Translations under genes and position numbers: made by a program
Part shown: in pieces, positions 25,941-34,261 of the stretch
Layout of the letters: each line of letters starts with the position of its first letter
Numbering within the stretch: the first letter of the stretch is position 1
Source of the DNA: Propionibacteriaceae bacterium
GTDB lineage: Bacteria; Actinomycetota; Actinomycetes; Propionibacteriales; Propionibacteriaceae
Assembly: GCA_009780915.1 (NCBI GenBank)
Contig: WQZD01000025.1
Span: 1 to 39,030 of the forward strand
Direction of reading: 5' to 3'
Length of the DNA stretch: 39,030 bases
Notes under the pieces: generated by a model
What the model saw: only the letters and a program-made list of their open reading frames with translations
Told to the model about the DNA's origin: nothing
Databases searched by the model: none

Positions 25941-28295
25941 GTGACAACACTCACCAGGAAGGCTTTCGCCTCACTGACCGCAGTGGCTCTCGGATTGACG
26001 GGGTTGACCCTGTCCGCGCCCACCGGCGTGGCGGCGCCCACCGAGCAGCCCGTGCACATCTTCACCTTCAACGACTTCCATGGCCGCATCAAGACCTCGG
26101 GCGTCGCATGGGCGTACACCCTCGAGCAAGCCGTGCTGGCTGACTCCGCCAACTCGATGGTGGTCAGCGCCGGCGACAACATCGGCGCGTCCGAGTTCGA
26201 GTCCGCCATCGCGAAGGACGACCCGACGATCCAGTTGCTCAACGACATCGCCACCACACCGGGCATCAACTTCAAGGCGTCGGCGGTGGGCAACCACGAG
26301 TTCGACCAGGGGCTCTCCGACTTGCAGAACCGCGTCATCGGTGGCGTGAACCCCGATGGCAGCGCCGCGCCGGTCAAGGCCGCGTGGACCTACCTGGGCG
26401 CGAACGTCGTCTCGAAGGCCACCGGCGACCCGGTGCTCGACCCGTACTACATCTACACCCTCGACAACGGGATCACCGTCGGCGTCATCGGTGCGGTCAC
26501 CCGCGAAGCCGCGACCCTGGTCAGCCCCGTTGGGATCTCCACCATCGAGTTCACCGATCCGGTCGCCGCCGTCAACACGTACGCCGACCAGCTGAAGGCG
26601 TCCGGGGACGCCGACGTCGTCGTCGCCGTGTACCACGACGGCGCGTCGGTGGCGACCTCGCTGGACGACGCCACGGCAGCGTCCTCGACCTTCGCCGCCA
26701 TCGTCAACGGCACCGACGCGAACGTCGACGCCATCGTCAACGGCCACACCCACCTGACGTACAGTTGGATCGACGCGAAGGGCCGCCCGATCGTCGAGGC
26801 GGGCTTCTACGGCTCGGCCGTGGGCCGCATCGACCTCACCGTCGACACCGACACGATGACGGTCACCTCGGCCACCGCGTCCACCATCCCCACCGTGAGC
26901 GCCGACCAGGTCGACCTCAGCCTCGGGTCGATGCAGACGATCTCGGACCACATCGCCCTCGCCCTGGCCGACGCGGACCATCTGTCCACCCAGATCGTGG
27001 GCCAGATCTCCATGGACGCGACCACCGCCCACACCCTGGGCGCCTGGCAGAACGGCACCTTCGCCTCCCAGCCCGCTCTGACCTATCAGAACACGGGCAC
27101 GGCGGTGCGGGACGACCGGGCTGACGAGTCGAGCCTCGGCACCATGGTGGCCGACGCCTATCTGGACGCGGCCCAGTCCAACCCCCAGATCGGCGCCGAC
27201 ATCGGCATCGTGAACGCCGGCGGCGGACTGCGCGCCGAGTTGCTGTACGGCACCGACGGCTCGATCACCTACGCGGCGGCCAACTCCGTCCAGCCCTTCG
27301 CGAACAACTTGTGGACCATCGAACTGACCGGCGCCCAATTCAAGGAGTTCCTGGAGGAGCAGTGGCAGACCGACGCGACCGGCGCGAGGCCCTCGCGTCC
27401 CTTCCTGGCGACGGCGGTGTCCTCCAACGTCACCTACACCGTCGACACCGACCAGCCGCTGGCCGATCCGTGCACACTCGAGGACGGATGCTCCTGGAAC
27501 GACCCCCGTAGCCACATCACCTCGGTGGCCATCAACGGGTTCCCCCTGGACCCCGATCAGATCTACAAGATCATGACCGTCTCCTTCCTCACCGCCGGCG
27601 GTGACAACTACCGCGTGATGACCCAGGGGACGAACGCGCAGGACACCGGCCTGCTCGACCGCGACGCCTGGATCGCGTACCTCCAGAAGCAGTCGGACGC
27701 GGGGCCCATCGCCCCGAGCTTCGCCCGCCCCTCGGTGGTCGTGAGCAACCTCACTCCGGCGACGGCGCCCATGGACATCATGACGGTGACCGCTGGCTCC
27801 CCGGTGACGGCGTCCCTGTCCCGCCTGGACCTGACGTCCTTGGGAAGCCCCGCGAACACGACGCTGGTCACCATGCTGGCGCCGGCCGACGCGACCGATC
27901 CGTCTCAGGTGACTGTGCTGGCGACGAGCCCCATCACGGCGCCCGGTGACGCGGCCGGTTGCGCGGCGGCAGGAGTCCCCACGGATCTGAATCCCGCGTC
28001 GGACGGGTGCGCCCGCGTGGATGTCACCATCCCCGCCGACACCCCGGCCGGTGACTACTTCCTGGTGAGCCAGGCGTTCCCGAGCGAGACCTGGGTCTGG
28101 ACGGCCATGACGGTCGAGGCGGCCGCCACCACTGGTGACGACTCCGGAACGCCCGAGGGAACTGTGACCCCGCCGCAGACCGTCCCCTCCGGCGGTCAGG
28201 CCGCATCGGCCCCCTGGCTGCCGATCAGCGCCATGCTGGTGCTCATCGGCGTGGGAGTCGTCCTCGGTTCTCGTCGAGCGATCCTCACCCGGTGA
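25941..28295 (+). CDS. Exported 5'-nucleotidase/2',3'-cyclic phosphodiesterase-type phosphoesterase
   Basis: This 784-residue enzyme belongs to the UshA/YfkN family of two-metal phosphoesterases that release nucleosides and phosphate outside the cell. A Sec signal ends near GVAA (29-32). The N-terminal metallophosphatase domain shows FNDFHGR, SAGDNIGASEFES, VGNHEFDQG and NGHTHLTYS. The C-terminal substrate domain has NAGGGLRAELLYG and VQPFANNLWTIELTGAQ. Beyond it lie about 150 residues of beta-rich sequence, a Gly/Ser/Thr/Pro linker, one membrane span and SRRAILTR, so the protein is probably anchored in the cell envelope; no LPxTG motif is present. GTG at 25941 is chosen for the AAAGGA site and the signal peptide. 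It may simply follow the importer rather than share its role. Confidence 0.9.
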   Translation: MTTLTRKAFASLTAVALGLTGLTLSAPTGVAAPTEQPVHIFTFNDFHGRIKTSGVAWAYTLEQAVLADSANSMVVSAGDNIGASEFESAIAKDDPTIQLLNDIATTPGINFKASAVGNHEFDQGLSDLQNRVIGGVNPDGSAAPVKAAWTYLGANVVSKATGDPVLDPYYIYTLDNGITVGVIGAVTREAATLVSPVGISTIEFTDPVAAVNTYADQLKASGDADVVVAVYHDGASVATSLDDATAASSTFAAIVNGTDANVDAIVNGHTHLTYSWIDAKGRPIVEAGFYGSAVGRIDLTVDTDTMTVTSATASTIPTVSADQVDLSLGSMQTISDHIALALADADHLSTQIVGQISMDATTAHTLGAWQNGTFASQPALTYQNTGTAVRDDRADESSLGTMVADAYLDAAQSNPQIGADIGIVNAGGGLRAELLYGTDGSITYAAANSVQPFANNLWTIELTGAQFKEFLEEQWQTDATGARPSRPFLATAVSSNVTYTVDTDQPLADPCTLEDGCSWNDPRSHITSVAINGFPLDPDQIYKIMTVSFLTAGGDNYRVMTQGTNAQDTGLLDRDAWIAYLQKQSDAGPIAPSFARPSVVVSNLTPATAPMDIMTVTAGSPVTASLSRLDLTSLGSPANTTLVTMLAPADATDPSQVTVLATSPITAPGDAAGCAAAGVPTDLNPASDGCARVDVTIPADTPAGDYFLVSQAFPSETWVWTAMTVEAAATTGDDSGTPEGTVTPPQTVPSGGQAASAPWLPISAMLVLIGVGVVLGSRRAILTR

Positions 28296-28317
28296 CGCTC
28301 ATCTGATCATCAGGGCG

Positions 28318-28350
28318 AATGCCCTGGGCGCCTGGTGCGTCCAGGGCATT
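28318..28350 (+). terminator. Terminator after the 5'-nucleotidase gene
   Basis: AATGCCCTGG (28318-28327) pairs with CCAGGGCATT (28341-28350), a perfect 10-bp stem with a 13-nt loop, followed by TTCCTTG. It lies between two convergent genes. Three head-to-tail copies of ttgagtc (28354-28374) follow directly. Confidence 0.75.
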
Positions 28351-28384
28351 TCCTTGAGTCTTGAGTCTTGAGTCGTGGGGGCCC

Positions 28385-29668
28385 TCAGGCGTCCGGGGTC
28401 GGCGACGGTATGGCCGAATCCTCCGCCTCGTTGGTCAGGGCGGCAAGCTCGCGATGGGCGGCTTCGGCGGCCTCGGGGGTGACCCCGGGCTTCTGCACCT
28501 TGGCGGTCAGCTTGCGGATACGCTTGGCCCTGGCGAGCAGGTTGGACAACCGCATGGGGTCCTGGTCGGACGTGGTGGGATTGGACGCGATGAACGCGTT
28601 GAGCCAGCGCGCGTGGGGGTCGATGTCGATGAAGAGCGTCTTCATCAGCAAGGTCGCGGGGATGGCGAGGATGGCGCCGAGGGGACCGAGGATGTACGCC
28701 CAGATCAGCAGGGACAGCACCGCCATCGTCGGGGTGATGCCCACGGCGTCGCCAGCGACCTTGGGTTGGATGAACGTCTGGATCACCGTGTTGAACACGA
28801 AGTACCCGACCACGACCCACAGAGCGGTCAGGGGGTCGTTGGACAACAACGCCATGATCACCGGCGGGACCAGACCGATGATGAAGCCGATGTTCGGGAT
28901 GTAATTCGTCACGAAGGAGAAGACCGCCCAGATGAGGGCCATGGGCACGTCGAGGGCCGCCAGGAGGATCCAGTTGCACACCGCCACGATCAGGCCGAAG
29001 ACGGTGGTCACGACCCAGTACTTCCTCGTGCCGCGCGCGAACGAGGACAGTGCCCACGCTAAGGTCGGGTTGTGTCGCTCCCCCAGCCGTTGCATACGCT
29101 CGGAGAAGCCGACGGAGTCGATGACCATGAAGATCAGGATCATCAAGATCATGAAGATCAGCCCGATGATGCTCGTCAGCGAGGAGGTGATCCCGACCAG
29201 AGTCGACACGATGGTGGTGACGGAGATCCCGCGCAACTGGTCGAGCGCGCCCTGGACCACGGCGTTGGTGTCGATGTTGTTCCGGGTGGCGAAGTCGGTG
29301 ATTCTGGAGACGAGGGAGTAGAACTGCGAGGAGTACTTCGGCAGTTCTTGGACGAGCCGTGCGATGGTCCAGCCCATCGACCAGATGAGCGCGCCGAGCA
29401 GGCCGATGGCGACGATGCCGGCGGCGATGGAGGCCAGGAAGCGGGGGATGATCTTCGCCAGGGCCCGTTGGATCGGCCACACGACGATGACGAGGTTGAG
29501 CGCCATGAACGCGGACGCCAGAGTCGAGCGGATCGGCTGGACTCCCTGCGCCGCGATGAAGACGGCCGCCAGCCCCAGCAAGAGCACCAACGCGCGCGGC
29601 ATGAGCGCTTGAGGTGTGGCAGGGGTCGGCTCGTCTTGCGGGGTCTTGTCCGGTTCTACGATCGACAT
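28385..29668 (-). CDS. AI-2E-family (PerM-like) membrane transporter
   Basis: The 427-residue protein has the AI-2E family layout: two pairs of spans in the N-terminal half, a soluble segment rich in helices (about 100-210), then more spans including FVTNYIPNIGFIIGLVPPVIMALL and the IQPKVAGDAVGITPTMAVLSLLIWAYILGPLGAIL motif, the family's best marker. Members include the autoinducer-2 exporter TqsA and Na+(Li+)/H+ antiporters; the substrate is not predictable. A polar N-terminus of about 25 residues and a charged C-terminal tail are likely cytoplasmic. No clear Shine-Dalgarno sequence precedes the ATG. Confidence 0.88.
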   Translation of the reverse strand: MSIVEPDKTPQDEPTPATPQALMPRALVLLLGLAAVFIAAQGVQPIRSTLASAFMALNLVIVVWPIQRALAKIIPRFLASIAAGIVAIGLLGALIWSMGWTIARLVQELPKYSSQFYSLVSRITDFATRNNIDTNAVVQGALDQLRGISVTTIVSTLVGITSSLTSIIGLIFMILMILIFMVIDSVGFSERMQRLGERHNPTLAWALSSFARGTRKYWVVTTVFGLIVAVCNWILLAALDVPMALIWAVFSFVTNYIPNIGFIIGLVPPVIMALLSNDPLTALWVVVGYFVFNTVIQTFIQPKVAGDAVGITPTMAVLSLLIWAYILGPLGAILAIPATLLMKTLFIDIDPHARWLNAFIASNPTTSDQDPMRLSNLLARAKRIRKLTAKVQKPGVTPEAAEAAHRELAALTNEAEDSAIPSPTPDA

Positions 29669-29758
29669 GGCTTCAGTTTGCCATACCCATACCGTCCCCT
29701 GAGGTCACACCACGAGCGATCCGGGGATAAACCAGGGTAGGAACACACAGGTCGTCTT

Positions 29759-29788
29759 TTGACAGACCCCGCCGTGAGATACCATGAT
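29759..29788 (+). promoter_or_regulatory. Possible fumarase promoter
   Basis: A perfect TTGACA (29759-29764) is followed after 18 nt by CATGAT (29783-29788), or after 15 nt by TACCAT (29780-29785). The -10 is poor in both cases, so only the -35 match is strong. The leader would be about 90 nt. Confidence 0.35.
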
Positions 29789-29885
29789 GATGTTCCACCA
29801 GATCATCAGTGAATGTGGGAGAATTGGCGTAGTTACCGACGACCATGCGATATCCCATCCCCCCGAGGCGCCCGAAAGGAAGGCC

Positions 29886-31556
29886 ATGCCCCAATTCTCG
29901 TACACCGATATGCTGCCGACTACCGCCGATATCACGGTCTACCGCAAGCTCACAGGCGAGGGCGTGCGCCTGATCCAAGAGGCCAACGGACGGAGCTTCC
30001 TCGAGGTGGATCCCGCCGCCCTGACCCTGCTGGCCGAGACCGCCTTCCACGACATCGCCTTCTATCTGCGCACCGCCCACCTGGCCCAGGTACGGGCCAT
30101 CATCGAAGACCCTGAGGCGTCGAACAACGACAAGTTCGTCGCCTTGGATCTGCTCAAGAACGCGGCGATCTCAGCGGGCGGGGTGCTGCCGATGTGCCAG
30201 GACACCGGCACGGCCATCATCATGGGCAAGCGCGGGTCGCGCATCCTCACCACCGGCCCCGACCCCGATGAGCGCAGCCTGTCGATGGGCGTCTACAACG
30301 CGTACACCACCCTCAACCTGCGCTACTCCCAGAACGCTCCCCTGACGATGTTCGACGAAGTCAACACCGGGAACAACCTGCCGGCACAGATCGAGCTCTA
30401 CGCCGACACCGAGCCCAGCCACGCCCTGTCGTACAAATTCCTGTTCATGGCCAAGGGCGGCGGCTCGGCCAACAAGAGCTACCTCTACCAGGAGACCAAG
30501 GCCATCCTGAACGAGGACGCGCTGCTGAGGTTCCTCCAGGAGAAGGTGGCCGCCCTCGGCACAGCCGCCTGCCCGCCGTACCACCTGGCCATCGTCATCG
30601 GCGGCACGTCGGCCGAGTTCGCGCTCAAGACGGCCAAGTACGCCTCCACGAAGTACCTGGACACCCTGCCCACCGCCGGTTCGGTGGCCGGGCACGGGTT
30701 CCGTGACCTGGACATGGAGCAGAAGGTGCTGGACATGACCCGCAGGCTCGGGATCGGCGCCCAGTTCGGTGGGAAGTACTTCTGCCATGACGTACGGGTG
30801 ATCCGCCTGCCGCGCCACGGCGCCTCCCTGCCCGTGGCCATCGCCGTCTCCTGCTCGGCGGACCGCCAGTGCATGGGCAAGATCACGCCCGAGGGCGTCT
30901 TCATCGAGGAACTGGACACCGATCCGGGTCGGTTCCTGCCCGAGGTCACCGACGCGGACCTCGACGCCGACGTGGTGAAGATCGACTTGAACAAGCCGAT
31001 GCCCGAGATCCTCGCGGAGTTGACCAAGTACCCTGTGCGCACCCGGCTGTCCTTGTCCGGACCCATGATCGTGGCCCGCGACATCGCCCATGCCAAGATC
31101 AAGGAGCGTCTGGATCTGGGCGAGTCGATGCCCGAGTACCTCCAGGACCACCCCGTGTACTACGCCGGTCCGGCGAAAACCCCTGAGGGGATGGCGTCGG
31201 GGTCCTTCGGGCCGACCACGGCCGGGCGCATGGACTCCTACGTCGACCAGTTCCAGGCCGCTGGCGGGTCGATGATCATGGTGGCCAAGGGCAACCGGTC
31301 CAAGGCCGTGACCGACGCGTGCAAGAAGCACGGCGGGTTCTACCTCGGCTCCATCGGCGGTCCCGCCGCCCGTCTGGCCCAGGACTGCATCAAGAAGGTC
31401 GAGGTCCTGGAGTACGCCGAACTGGGCATGGAGGCCATCTGGAAGATCGAGGTCGAAGACTTCCCCGCCTTCATCGTCGTGGACGACAAGGGCTCGGACT
31501 TCTTCGCCACGATCAAGCCCGTGACCTACACGATCGGCAAACGCCCCGGCGCGTGA
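29886..31556 (+). CDS. Class I fumarate hydratase (Fe-S)
   Basis: This 556-residue enzyme interconverts fumarate and malate using an oxygen-sensitive 4Fe-4S cluster, consistent with the anaerobic succinate branch suggested by the CoA-transferase elsewhere in the window. Both halves are fused, as in E. coli FumA/FumB. Cluster cysteines are visible in [10 protein letters not shown] (Cys104), KYFCHDVR and the SCSADRQC segment. The C-terminal half has [19 protein letters not shown] and the [20 protein letters not shown] segment. The ATG at 29886 is chosen for its AAAGGAAGG site and because upstream in-frame sequence is unlike the family. Being single-chain separates it from two-subunit fumarases and L(+)-tartrate dehydratase. 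Confidence 0.93.
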   Translation: MPQFSYTDMLPTTADITVYRKLTGEGVRLIQEANGRSFLEVDPAALTLLAETAFHDIAFYLRTAHLAQVRAIIEDPEASNNDKFVALDLLKNAAISAGGVLPMCQDTGTAIIMGKRGSRILTTGPDPDERSLSMGVYNAYTTLNLRYSQNAPLTMFDEVNTGNNLPAQIELYADTEPSHALSYKFLFMAKGGGSANKSYLYQETKAILNEDALLRFLQEKVAALGTAACPPYHLAIVIGGTSAEFALKTAKYASTKYLDTLPTAGSVAGHGFRDLDMEQKVLDMTRRLGIGAQFGGKYFCHDVRVIRLPRHGASLPVAIAVSCSADRQCMGKITPEGVFIEELDTDPGRFLPEVTDADLDADVVKIDLNKPMPEILAELTKYPVRTRLSLSGPMIVARDIAHAKIKERLDLGESMPEYLQDHPVYYAGPAKTPEGMASGSFGPTTAGRMDSYVDQFQAAGGSMIMVAKGNRSKAVTDACKKHGGFYLGSIGGPAARLAQDCIKKVEVLEYAELGMEAIWKIEVEDFPAFIVVDDKGSDFFATIKPVTYTIGKRPGA

Positions 31557-31609
31557 GGCGGAGGGTCGCTGCTCTCCTGTCGCAGATATGTGTGGCGCAG
31601 GCCTGACTG

Positions 31610-32872
31610 TCAGGCGCCCAGCAAGGCGAGGGGGACGACGGCGACGCCGTCAGGGCGGCGATACGCCTGCGGACCTGTGTTCACAATCAGACGGTCGACG
31701 ACTCTGCCAGGCAATTGATCCTGCAACCACGCGAGATGCTTGACGTCCGTGGGACGTACAGTGTTTGCCAACTTGACCTCGATGGCCAACACACGATGAT
31801 CTGGTCGCTGGACGATGATGTCGATCTCGTGATCGCCTCCTCGCGTGCGCAGATGAGACGTCTGGGCGCCAGCCAAGTCGGCGAGCACCCGAATGGTCTG
31901 GACGGCCAGAGACTCGAACAGCGCGCCCAGGAACGTCCCGTCACGGGCGAAGAACGGATCGTCCCCCTGGATGAGCGACTCACGGGTGGCGCCGACCAGT
32001 CGGGCCGCGAGCGCCGGATCCACCAGGTGATGCTTCGGGGAGAGACCCAGTCTCTTCAGGTGGGCGAACCCCGGCTCCCACGCCGGGAGAGGATCGAGTA
32101 CCCATATCCGTTGCAGCAGTTCACGGTAGGACGACGCCGTCGGCTGACTCAGGGGTGGGACGTCGCCAGGACTGGCCGCTTTGGCGATCACCGCGTGGGA
32201 GGCTGACGTGCCGGTGGCTGCGGCGTATGCGGCCAGCCAGGTACGCAAAGCAGCAGGTCGGCGCACAGAACCTCCAGCCTCGGGTATGTCATGGTCGACG
32301 ATGCGGTCGAGATAGCTGTCCAGCAGGTAGTCCCGACCGGCTTGGCCACGGATGCCGGGGAATCCGGACTCGAGGATCTCATCGACATAGTCCGCCGTTG
32401 TGACCGATGTCATGCCCGCGACCTCCCCTGCGCCACCCGAGAGCAACTGGGCGAACGACACGGATGGCTCGGCCATGCCCCGCTCCGGGATCGTCATCGG
32501 CCGCAAGAGCGTCCGGACGATCCGACCAGCGCCCGAGTGAAGACGCACGCCCGGTGGAGTCGTCGCAGATCCAGCCAGAAGGAAGCTGCCAGGGGCCGCC
32601 CCGTCGTCCACCGCGCGGCGAACCACATCCCACACCGGAGGGACGAGTTGCCATTCGTCGATGAACGTGAGGGGAGCGCCCGCCAGAACAAGGTCAGGAT
32701 TCAACGAGAGATTCTGGGCGGTGGCGATGTTGTCCAGGAGAAAGACAGTGGAAGCCCTGCGGCGGGCCAAAGCCGTCTTGCCCACTCCTTTCGCGCCTTC
32801 GACCGCGATGGCTGGCAAGACAGCTATCATGTCATCTAGCTTGTCGTCTAGGAGTCGGCGAGTGTATGCCAT
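31610..32872 (-). CDS. AAA ATPase with DUF4143 domain
   Basis: The 420-residue protein begins with an AAA_14-type ATPase (Walker A GAKGVGKTA, 26-34; Walker B LTFIDEW, 68-74; sensor region SFLLAGSATTP) and ends in a DUF4143 domain. The C-terminal part contains HEIDIIVQ and AIEVKLA, an Asp...Glu-x-Lys arrangement as in PD-(D/E)xK nuclease folds. The family is widespread in anaerobes and actinobacteria; biochemical function is unknown. The gene seems leaderless (TAAAAT, six bases before the ATG) and its promoter is overlain by four 23-bp tandem repeats. Neighbours are metabolic genes, so it looks like an independently inserted cassette. Confidence 0.88.
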   Translation of the reverse strand: MAYTRRLLDDKLDDMIAVLPAIAVEGAKGVGKTALARRRASTVFLLDNIATAQNLSLNPDLVLAGAPLTFIDEWQLVPPVWDVVRRAVDDGAAPGSFLLAGSATTPPGVRLHSGAGRIVRTLLRPMTIPERGMAEPSVSFAQLLSGGAGEVAGMTSVTTADYVDEILESGFPGIRGQAGRDYLLDSYLDRIVDHDIPEAGGSVRRPAALRTWLAAYAAATGTSASHAVIAKAASPGDVPPLSQPTASSYRELLQRIWVLDPLPAWEPGFAHLKRLGLSPKHHLVDPALAARLVGATRESLIQGDDPFFARDGTFLGALFESLAVQTIRVLADLAGAQTSHLRTRGGDHEIDIIVQRPDHRVLAIEVKLANTVRPTDVKHLAWLQDQLPGRVVDRLIVNTGPQAYRRPDGVAVVPLALLGA

Positions 32873-32884
32873 ACTCCAATTTTA
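32873..32884 (-). promoter_or_regulatory. Leaderless promoter of the DUF4143 ATPase
   Basis: On the minus strand TAAAAT (32884-32879) stands six bases before the ATG at 32872. The 23-bp repeats begin one base upstream of it and therefore cover the -35 region. Confidence 0.55.
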
Positions 32885-32885
32885 G

Positions 32886-32977
32886 CATATGCGGGACTTC
32901 TACTTGTGCATATGCGGATGTTCTACTTATGCAAATGCGGCACTTTTGCTTATGTAAATGCGGTTATTCTCCTGAGG
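32886..32977. repeat. Four 23-bp tandem repeats upstream of the DUF4143 ATPase
   Basis: Units at 32886-32908, 32909-32931, 32932-32954 and 32955-32977 follow catatgcgg-n(3)-ttctacttatg; the first two are closest and the fourth is degenerate at its end. The conserved part includes the palindrome CATATG. There are no spacers, so this is not a CRISPR array. The A/T-rich composition stands out from the surroundings. Confidence 0.88.
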
Positions 32978-33092
32978 CGTGGGAATCCTTGAGCAGCATG
33001 GACCTGGCTGACACGGTGAGGGACACGTGATCGCCCCCCAAGCGGATGGGCCCGATCAGAGGCGACCCCACACACCGGGGCCCACGCTCCCG

Positions 33093-34031
33093 TCAGGGGA
33101 TGATGTGTCCTGCGACGCGGAACAACTCGTACCACTCGCTCCTGGTGAGCGGGATCTCGGATCCGGCGGCGGCTTCGGCCACCCGGGCGGGCTTGGTGGT
33201 CCCCATGACGACCTGGATGTTGGCGGGATGGCGGGTGATCCACGCGGTGGCGATGCCAGTGGCCGTGACGGCGTACTTCGCCGCGAGCCGATCGAGGACC
33301 CGGTTGAGGTCGCCGAACTGCGGGTCGCCCAGGAAGGCCCCAGTGAAGAACCCGCTCTGGAAGGGCGACCACGCCTGGCAGGTGATGCCGTTGAGGCGGC
33401 AGAAGTCCAGCAGGCCCATGTCCCGGCTGACCGACTGGTCTTGGTCGGCCATGTTCATGGCGATCCCCTGGGCGATCAGAGGAGCATGGGTGATCGACAA
33501 CTGCACCTGGTTCACCACGATGGTCTGGGTGACGCAGGTGGACAGCAGCATGATCTGGCCAGGGGTGTGGTTGGAGACGCCGAAGTGGCGTACCTTCCCC
33601 GCCTGCTCCAGTTCGTCGAAGGCCTGGGCGACCTCCTCCGGCTCCACGAGGGCGTCCGGTCGATGAAGCAGGAGCACATCGATGTACTCGGTGCGCAGGG
33701 CCCGCAGAGACGCGTCCACCGAAGCGACGATGTGGTCGCGGCTGAAGTCGAAGTACGCGCCGGCCGCGTCACGGACGATCCCGCACTTGGTCTGGAGGCA
33801 CACCTGCTCGCGTTGGCTGCTGCTCCAATCGCAGGCGGCCGCGAACCTCTCCTCGCAGCGGTGGTACGCGCCGCCATAGATGTCGGCGTGGTCGAAGACC
33901 GTGACGCCCTGCTCCAGGGCGCAGTCCACGAGGGCGCGGATCTCATGGTCGCCCATGTCGGCGATCCTCATCATTCCTGCGACAACGGCAGACACGGCCA
34001 TGGACGTATGCGGCAAGGTGAAAGTCTTCAT
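33093..34031 (-). CDS. Aldo/keto reductase
   Basis: The 312-residue protein is a TIM-barrel aldo/keto reductase that would reduce carbonyls with NADPH. The catalytic tetrad is visible: Asp47 and Tyr52 in FDHADIYGG, Lys in LQTKCGI and His in LLLHRPDAL. The cofactor end has GTTKPARVAEA. Overall it resembles YdhF-like oxidoreductases; the physiological substrate is unknown. A GGAGGA site stands about six bases before the ATG. It is divergent from the CRISPR module with a 230-bp spacer. Confidence 0.92.
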   Translation of the reverse strand: MKTFTLPHTSMAVSAVVAGMMRIADMGDHEIRALVDCALEQGVTVFDHADIYGGAYHRCEERFAAACDWSSSQREQVCLQTKCGIVRDAAGAYFDFSRDHIVASVDASLRALRTEYIDVLLLHRPDALVEPEEVAQAFDELEQAGKVRHFGVSNHTPGQIMLLSTCVTQTIVVNQVQLSITHAPLIAQGIAMNMADQDQSVSRDMGLLDFCRLNGITCQAWSPFQSGFFTGAFLGDPQFGDLNRVLDRLAAKYAVTATGIATAWITRHPANIQVVMGTTKPARVAEAAAGSEIPLTRSEWYELFRVAGHIIP

Positions 34032-34261
34032 CGGTCCTCCTCCAGGATCTCAAACTGGTTATTCTGATAGTCAGTCTAGGCCAGGATGAGGACGTTTCCA
34101 CTCGACCGCAACGGGCAGACAGAGGTGTGTCGAGCAATCCGGGTGGGGTCGCCATTCCATGCCCCGGCGAGAGCTGAGCGTGTGTCTTGATTGAAATACC
34201 ATTCGAACTACAGTTCTATATCGTGGTCGAATATGTCTCTAGCATCACTTAGGATATGACC
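34032..34261. other. Spacer between aldo/keto reductase and cas9
   Basis: It must hold both divergent promoters. For cas9, TTGAAA (34191-34196) followed by A/T-rich ttctatat (34214-34221) is the best candidate, with poor -10 agreement. TTCGA (34202) and TCGAA (34227) form a short inverted pair around it. I looked for a tracrRNA and saw no T-run terminator and, with no CRISPR repeat to compare, no recognisable anti-repeat. Base composition falls from high GC to mixed in this interval, marking the edge of the CRISPR module. Confidence 0.4.

Noticed and set aside
28354-28374. ttgagtc triplet as a HAIR-type operator
   Set aside because: The units are direct, not inverted, and sit downstream of a terminator between two gene ends.
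32886-32977. 23-bp repeats as a CRISPR array
   Set aside because: Units are contiguous with no spacers, too short, and placed over a gene's promoter; the cas genes are 1.3 kb away.
34032-34255. tracrRNA upstream of cas9
   Set aside because: No T-run terminator, no clear nexus-type hairpins, and no array repeat in the window to recognise an anti-repeat. It may lie to the right with the array.
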